The notes beneath the pieces were generated by a model. The model had not been told where the DNA came from, made no database searches, and saw only the letters and a list, made by a program, of their open reading frames with translations. DNA of 64,000 bases from an uncultured Eubacteriales bacterium (GTDB lineage: Bacteria; Bacillota; Clostridia; Oscillospirales; Oscillospiraceae), in contig CASFNR010000011.1 in NCBI GenBank assembly GCA_949296115.1, positions 33,739 to 97,738 of the forward strand, given 5' to 3'. Numbering within the stretch: position 1 is the stretch's first letter; every line of letters starts with the position of its first letter. The translations under genes and the position numbers were made by a program. Shown piece after piece: positions 59,978 through 64,000 of this stretch.

Positions 59978-61179
59978 GGTTCCACCGCCTCGTAGAAGGT
60001 ATCGGGATGCTGGGGGTCAAAGCACTCGTTGGCCCACATCACCGTCACCAGATTTTCCGTATCGGAGAGGTTGATGATATTATGGGTGTACCCCGGCAGC
60101 ATATGCACCGCCTGAATCTCCTCTCCGGAGACGTCAAAATTCAGCACTTCCTCCGTGCCGATTTTCCGCTGCTGAATCCGCCCCCGTCCGGACACCACGA
60201 TAAAAAACTCCCACTTGGTATTGTGCCAGTGCTGCCCCTTGATGATGCCGGGTTTGGAAATGTTCACGCTGAACTGCCCGGCGCTTTTTGTCCGCAGCAG
60301 CTCCGTAAAGCTGCCCCGGGCATCCACGTTGGTTTTCAGCGGGAAGGCCGCTTTTTCTTTGGGCAGATAGGACAGGTAGGTGGAATAGAGCTTCTTGGCA
60401 AGGCTGCCCGCCGGGATTTCCGGCATCAGGAGCGTCTGGGGCTGGGCCTTGAACGCATCCAGCATCGCCACAATCTCCCCCAGGGTAGCCCGGTGGGTTA
60501 CCGGGGCGGCGCAGTACCGGCCTTCCGGCGTCAGAACGGTGTTCAGCCCGTCAAATTCACAGCGGTGCTCCTTCCCTTCCAGGGCGTCCAGCATCTCCTC
60601 CACCAGATCGTCAATATACAATAGTTCCAATTCCACAGAGGGGTCATTGACGGTGATGGGCAGGTCGTGGGCGTAGTTGTGGCAGAAAGTGGCCACGGCG
60701 CTGTTGTAATTGGGGCGGCACCATTTGCCGAAGAGATTGGGGAAGCGGTAGATCAGCACCTTGGACCCGGTTTCTGCACCGTAGGCGAAGAACAGTTCCT
60801 CCCCTTCCTTCTTGCTCCTGCCGTATTCACCGTTGGCATAGCGGCCCAGCAGGGTGGCCTGGATGGAGGAGGACAGCATCACCGGGCAGGTATTGCCGTA
60901 ATGCTTCAGGGTGTCCAGCAGGGTAGCTGCAAACCCGAAATTGCCTTTGTGGAAATCCTCCGGATTTTCCGGCCGGTTCACGCCTGCCAGGTTAAAAACA
61001 AAGTCCGCTTCCCGACAGCCCTCTTCCAGCACCGCAGCGGGAGTTTGCCGGTCATACAGATACAGGGTTTCCACGGTCAGTTCCGGGCGGGTTTTATCCT
61101 TTCCGTCCCGGATGGCCTTCAGCCGCTCCGTCAGGTTCTTCCCAACAAATCCAGCGGCGCCGGTAATCAGAATGTTCAT
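59974..61179 (-). CDS. CapF/FnlB-like bifunctional reductase-epimerase
   Basis: A 401-residue two-domain enzyme. The N-terminal SDR domain (1-270) has ITGAAGFVGKNL, FVFNLAGVNRPENPEDF and the YGRSKKEGE catalytic Tyr/Lys. The C-terminal cupin domain (280-400) has GQHWHNTKWEFFIVVSGRG with the metal-binding histidines. CapF of Staphylococcus aureus has the same fusion, reducing and epimerising a UDP-sugar in FucNAc synthesis. Start 61179 follows GGAGGAAAA; 16 bases after the CapE-like stop. Confidence 0.9.
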   Translation of the reverse strand: MNILITGAAGFVGKNLTERLKAIRDGKDKTRPELTVETLYLYDRQTPAAVLEEGCREADFVFNLAGVNRPENPEDFHKGNFGFAATLLDTLKHYGNTCPVMLSSSIQATLLGRYANGEYGRSKKEGEELFFAYGAETGSKVLIYRFPNLFGKWCRPNYNSAVATFCHNYAHDLPITVNDPSVELELLYIDDLVEEMLDALEGKEHRCEFDGLNTVLTPEGRYCAAPVTHRATLGEIVAMLDAFKAQPQTLLMPEIPAGSLAKKLYSTYLSYLPKEKAAFPLKTNVDARGSFTELLRTKSAGQFSVNISKPGIIKGQHWHNTKWEFFIVVSGRGRIQQRKIGTEEVLNFDVSGEEIQAVHMLPGYTHNIINLSDTENLVTVMWANECFDPQHPDTFYEAVEP

Positions 61180-61195
61180 CCTGGTTTTCCTCCGC

Positions 61196-62245
61196 TCAGG
61201 CTTTCTTCTTCCAGGCTTCCAGTTCCTCCCGGATGTAGGACAGCTGGAGCAGCTTCTGCTGCACCTGCTCCACATTCAGAAGGTCCGTGTTGTTGCTGTT
61301 GAACTCGGTGAGCACGTTGCGCTGGGTATCGCCCACCTTGAAATATTTGTCGTAGTTCAGATCCCGCTTGTCGCAGGGCACCCGGTAGAAGTTGCCCAAG
61401 TCAATGGCGTGGGCACACTCCTCATTGGTCAGGAGCGTCTCGTACATTTTTTCGCCATGGCGGATGCCGATGACTTTGATCTCGTGCTCCGGCGCAAACA
61501 GGCCCGTTACCGCTTTGGCCAGCGTCTCAATGGTGCAGGCCGGCGCTTTCTGGACCAGAATGTCGCCACTGATGCCATTTTCAAAGGCAAACATCACCAG
61601 ATCCACCGCCTCATCCAAAGACATGACGAACCGGGTCATGGCAGGCTCTGTAATGGTGATGGGATTGCCCGCCTTGATCTGGTCAATCCACAGGGGCACC
61701 ACACTGCCCCGGGAGCACAGCACATTGCCATAGCGGGTGCAGCAGATTTTCGTCTTTTCCGGGGCAACCGTCCTGGATTTTGCCACAATGACCTTTTCCA
61801 TCATGGCCTTGGAGGTGCCCATTGCATTCACCGGGTAGGCTGCCTTGTCGGTGGACAGGCAGATCACCGCCTTCACCCCCACCTCAATGGCGGCGGTGAG
61901 CACGTTGTCCGTACCAATGACGTTGGTTTTCACCGCTTCCAGGGGGAAAAACTCACAGGAGGGAACCTGCTTCAGCGCCGCAGCATGGAAAATATAGTCC
62001 ACACCGTTCATGGCGTTCTTCACCGAGGCAATATCCCGGACGTCGCCGATGAAAAATTTGATTTTTCCCGAAGCATCCGGAAATTTTGCCTGAAATTCAT
62101 GGCGCATGTCATCCTGCTTTTTCTCGTCCCGGGAGAAAATCCGAATTTCCTCCACGTCCGTGTCCAAAAAGCGGTTCAGCACCGCGTTCCCGAAGGAGCC
62201 GGTGCCGCCGGTAATCATCAGTGTCTTATTGGCAAAAATACTCAT
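61196..62245 (-). CDS. CapE/FnlA-like UDP-GlcNAc 4,6-dehydratase/epimerase
   Basis: A 349-residue SDR beginning MITGGTGSFGNAVLNRF. Other blocks are FHAAALKQVPSCEFFPLEA and CLSTDKAAYPVNAMGTSK, where the usual catalytic Tyr of YxxxK is Met, as in the known CapE subfamily. The C-terminal IRHGEKMYETLL is typical. It starts UDP-FucNAc synthesis by 4,6-dehydration and C5 epimerisation. ATGA overlap with the transferase upstream. Confidence 0.9.
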   Translation of the reverse strand: MSIFANKTLMITGGTGSFGNAVLNRFLDTDVEEIRIFSRDEKKQDDMRHEFQAKFPDASGKIKFFIGDVRDIASVKNAMNGVDYIFHAAALKQVPSCEFFPLEAVKTNVIGTDNVLTAAIEVGVKAVICLSTDKAAYPVNAMGTSKAMMEKVIVAKSRTVAPEKTKICCTRYGNVLCSRGSVVPLWIDQIKAGNPITITEPAMTRFVMSLDEAVDLVMFAFENGISGDILVQKAPACTIETLAKAVTGLFAPEHEIKVIGIRHGEKMYETLLTNEECAHAIDLGNFYRVPCDKRDLNYDKYFKVGDTQRNVLTEFNSNNTDLLNVEQVQQKLLQLSYIREELEAWKKKA

Positions 62246-63483
62246 GTTTTCTCTCCTTTTCCCGGTTCACCCCGCAGCAATTCCCGGAACAGCTGCACAT
62301 ATTTCCCGGTTCCCTTCTCCATGGAATACTTCTCAAAATAGAATGCCCGGCTGACTCGTCCCATTTCCGCCAGACGCTGCCGGTTTTGCTTCATCTCCAG
62401 AATGGCCTGGGCAAGGCGGTGAGACTCCCCGTTGCGAACCCACAGGCCCGCCCCCTGCTCCACATCCCGCACAATATCGCATTCATCCATGACAGCCAGC
62501 AGCGGAATTCCCTGGCGCATATAGCAGTAGGTCTTGCTGGGAACACACAGCCCGGTAGCCCCCTCTTCCAGGGAAACCAACGCACAGTCGCTGGCCGCCA
62601 GCGCATCCTGAAAGTCCCTTCCATGGAGGAAATCATACACCGCCACGTTGGAAATGCATTCCTGGCGGACAATATTTTTCAGTTTTTCCAGTTTATTCCC
62701 ATGTCCGGCGAACAGGAACAGGATGTCCTGCGCCTCCCGCAGCTCCTGAATGGCCTTGAGAATGGTACGCATATCCTGCATGGTGCCCATATTGCCGAAA
62801 TAGGACACCACAAACCGTTCCCCCGCCAGACGGCGGAAGCGGTTTTCTCCCTCCGGGGAAGCGGCCAGTCCCTCCTCCGGGTACCAGTTGGGAATCACCG
62901 TCACCCGGTCCCCGGAGATGGGGCGGTGGTTCAAGATATACGCCCGCTGCTCGGAGGACAGCGACACGATCCGATCTGCCCGCCGGAACACGCAGCGGTT
63001 GATGTGGTTCATCAGGCGGCAGATCAGGCTTCCCTCCCGCAAGGTATTGGTAACCGTCGCCACCTCCGGGTACAGGTCATAGGAGACAAAAATCAGTTTT
63101 GTCCCGAACAGCTTTTTTGCCCAGGAGGCAATCCAGGGCAGAATCGGCGGGTTGGAATACACCACCACCGCCCGGTACCGGGCAATCTCCGGCAGGTGCA
63201 GCAGCACCATGAACGTGAAAGAGAAGTAATTCACCAGACGCCCGACGAAGCCGGAACGGTCCAGCTGTATATACTTCAGGCGGTGGATCTCAATGCCCTC
63301 CACCGTCTCCCGGGTGGGAATTTCCGCTCCCTCCAGGTACTCCCGGGGATAGCCGCACAGCACCCCTACCGAAAACCCCTCCTTTGTCAGCGCCACCGCT
63401 GTATCAAAGGGCAGCTGGGCAGAAGAGATATATTCCGGGTGAAAAAACTGGCACAGAAACACAATGTCTTTCTTCGGTTTCAT
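62242..63483 (-). CDS. WbuB-like glycosyltransferase (family 4)
   Basis: A 413-residue GT-B enzyme. The N-terminal part reads LCQFFHPEYISSAQLPFDTA with VLCGYPREYLEG and the PPILPWIASWAKK block. The C-terminal half has VVSYFGNMGTMQDMRTIL and the VPSKTYCYMRQG motif of WbuB-like proteins, several of which transfer N-acetylfucosamine. Direct linkage to the FucNAc genes makes that donor likely, by inference only. Confidence 0.86.
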   Translation of the reverse strand: MKPKKDIVFLCQFFHPEYISSAQLPFDTAVALTKEGFSVGVLCGYPREYLEGAEIPTRETVEGIEIHRLKYIQLDRSGFVGRLVNYFSFTFMVLLHLPEIARYRAVVVYSNPPILPWIASWAKKLFGTKLIFVSYDLYPEVATVTNTLREGSLICRLMNHINRCVFRRADRIVSLSSEQRAYILNHRPISGDRVTVIPNWYPEEGLAASPEGENRFRRLAGERFVVSYFGNMGTMQDMRTILKAIQELREAQDILFLFAGHGNKLEKLKNIVRQECISNVAVYDFLHGRDFQDALAASDCALVSLEEGATGLCVPSKTYCYMRQGIPLLAVMDECDIVRDVEQGAGLWVRNGESHRLAQAILEMKQNRQRLAEMGRVSRAFYFEKYSMEKGTGKYVQLFRELLRGEPGKGEKT

Positions 63484-63502
63484 CCGATCTCCTCCCCCAC
63501 AG

Positions 63503-64000
63503 TTATGCCTCCGTCTCCGATATGGATTCGCTCAGAGACTTCACACAGTAATCCGCGGAATACCGGCTCAGCTCCATGTCATAGCACAGGCTTCCGAAAG
63601 CCTTATCCACCAGCGGTGTGGCATGGCGCAGCAGCTTCAGCCCCCAGGTCATGCCCCCCACCAGAATCAGATTTCTGCCCCGGGCGTGGGCAATCCGGCT
63701 GACCACGTCGCTGGTATTGGCATATTCTTTGTTCTGGGGGCAGAAAATGCCGGAGGCCCTGTCCTCAATCAGCAGCCGGATCAGTTCTGCCAGGTTTTCA
63801 ATGTAAATCATGGAGCGCTGGTTATCCACCTTGGGAAATACCGGAAGCTTCTGTGCCAATTTTTCCATGGTCACATAGTTCCCCCGGCAGCCCTTTCCGT
63901 AGACGATGGGCGGGCGGAGAATCGCCAGTTTGAAGTCATCCCCCGCCAGTTCTTCCAGCCGGGCCTCCGCCTGGGCCTTGCTGATGCCATAGTTGTCCTT
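63503..64000 (-). CDS. NAD-dependent epimerase/dehydratase (SDR), 5' part missing
   Basis: The last 165 residues of an SDR enzyme; the N-terminus with the nucleotide-binding GxxGxxG lies beyond the window. Visible are the catalytic YGISK, LAILRPPIVYGKGCRGNY, and RSMIYIENLAELI. This fits sugar-nucleotide epimerases/reductases found beside FucNAc genes, such as the group acting on lipid carrier or UDP-sugars; specificity cannot be told. Translational gap of 19 bases to the WbuB-like gene. Confidence 0.85.
   Translation of the reverse strand, partial: KDNYGISKAQAEARLEELAGDDFKLAILRPPIVYGKGCRGNYVTMEKLAQKLPVFPKVDNQRSMIYIENLAELIRLLIEDRASGIFCPQNKEYANTSDVVSRIAHARGRNLILVGGMTWGLKLLRHATPLVDKAFGSLCYDMELSRYSADYCVKSLSESISETEA

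Noticed and set aside
1-64000. CRISPR arrays, transposases, integrases, phage genes, tRNA or rRNA genes
   Set aside because: Intergenic regions were read on both strands and none showed direct-repeat arrays, terminal repeats with recombinases, or cloverleaf sequences.

Overview
The window looks like a chromosomal segment of a GC-rich, Gram-positive, endospore-lineage Clostridia, most likely Oscillospirales (Oscillospiraceae/Ruminococcaceae). The basis is a spore-coat type DUF3794/SPOCS protein, DUF1846, DUF896, YlmH, DegV and DUF1294 families, a sortase-type surface protein, a class IB (PyrK/PyrD) dihydroorotate dehydrogenase, strong C-ending codon preference and canonical AGGAGG ribosome sites. 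No rRNA, tRNA, CRISPR array, transposase or phage module was seen. Species cannot be given from sequence alone.

Layout. 1-6411: a DUF3794 protein (cut by the window edge) with a 52-residue membrane peptide, then a branched-chain amino acid ABC operon (livJ-H-M-G-F, minus strand) whose binding-protein gene carries an internal deletion and frameshift. 6474-9571: a transpeptidase PBP and an FHA-FtsW/RodA fusion. 9702-12411: endonuclease IV, a WYL regulator, a lipoprotein and a DUF1294 protein. 12451-19261: a CPBP protease plus two flavoproteins (minus), divergent from ylmH-DUF896-ygiQ (plus). 19378-24745: thyA-folA-rhodanese and a giant secreted SH3-repeat protein with a lysozyme-like head. 25052-33163: mnmA, YfhO-type membrane protein, ccdA-tlpA, a CofE-like ligase, degV and an autoregulated marR. 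33278-40873: a pyrimidine operon pyrC-carB-pyrK-pyrD-pyrF-pyrE behind a consensus promoter and a leader terminator, lacking carA and pyrB. 40982-49630: DUF1846, an NPKTG surface protein, nagA, a MATE exporter, a PadR regulator and nadE. 49673-64000: a minus-strand surface polysaccharide locus (Wzx flippase, Wzy-like polymerase, LicD, six glycosyltransferases and the three-gene UDP-N-acetyl-L-fucosamine pathway), continuing past the window.

How it fits together. Most transcription units have recognisable sigma-A type promoters with 17-bp spacers and are closed by strong hairpins, often shared between convergent genes. The pyr operon makes UMP except for the first steps, so carbamoyl-phosphate glutaminase and aspartate transcarbamoylase must be encoded elsewhere. 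The polysaccharide locus supplies its own sugar nucleotide, transferases, polymerase and flippase, consistent with a capsule or wall polysaccharide containing N-acetylfucosamine and a LicD-type phospho-substituent.

The most notable points are the pyr leader attenuator followed by a pyrimidine-rich codon island, two broken genes (livJ and a GT2), a structured leader with a small upstream ORF before livJ, a lysozyme-like protein that has lost most of its catalytic triad, and a structured leader before the NPKTG surface protein. No clearly new defence or mobile system was found.
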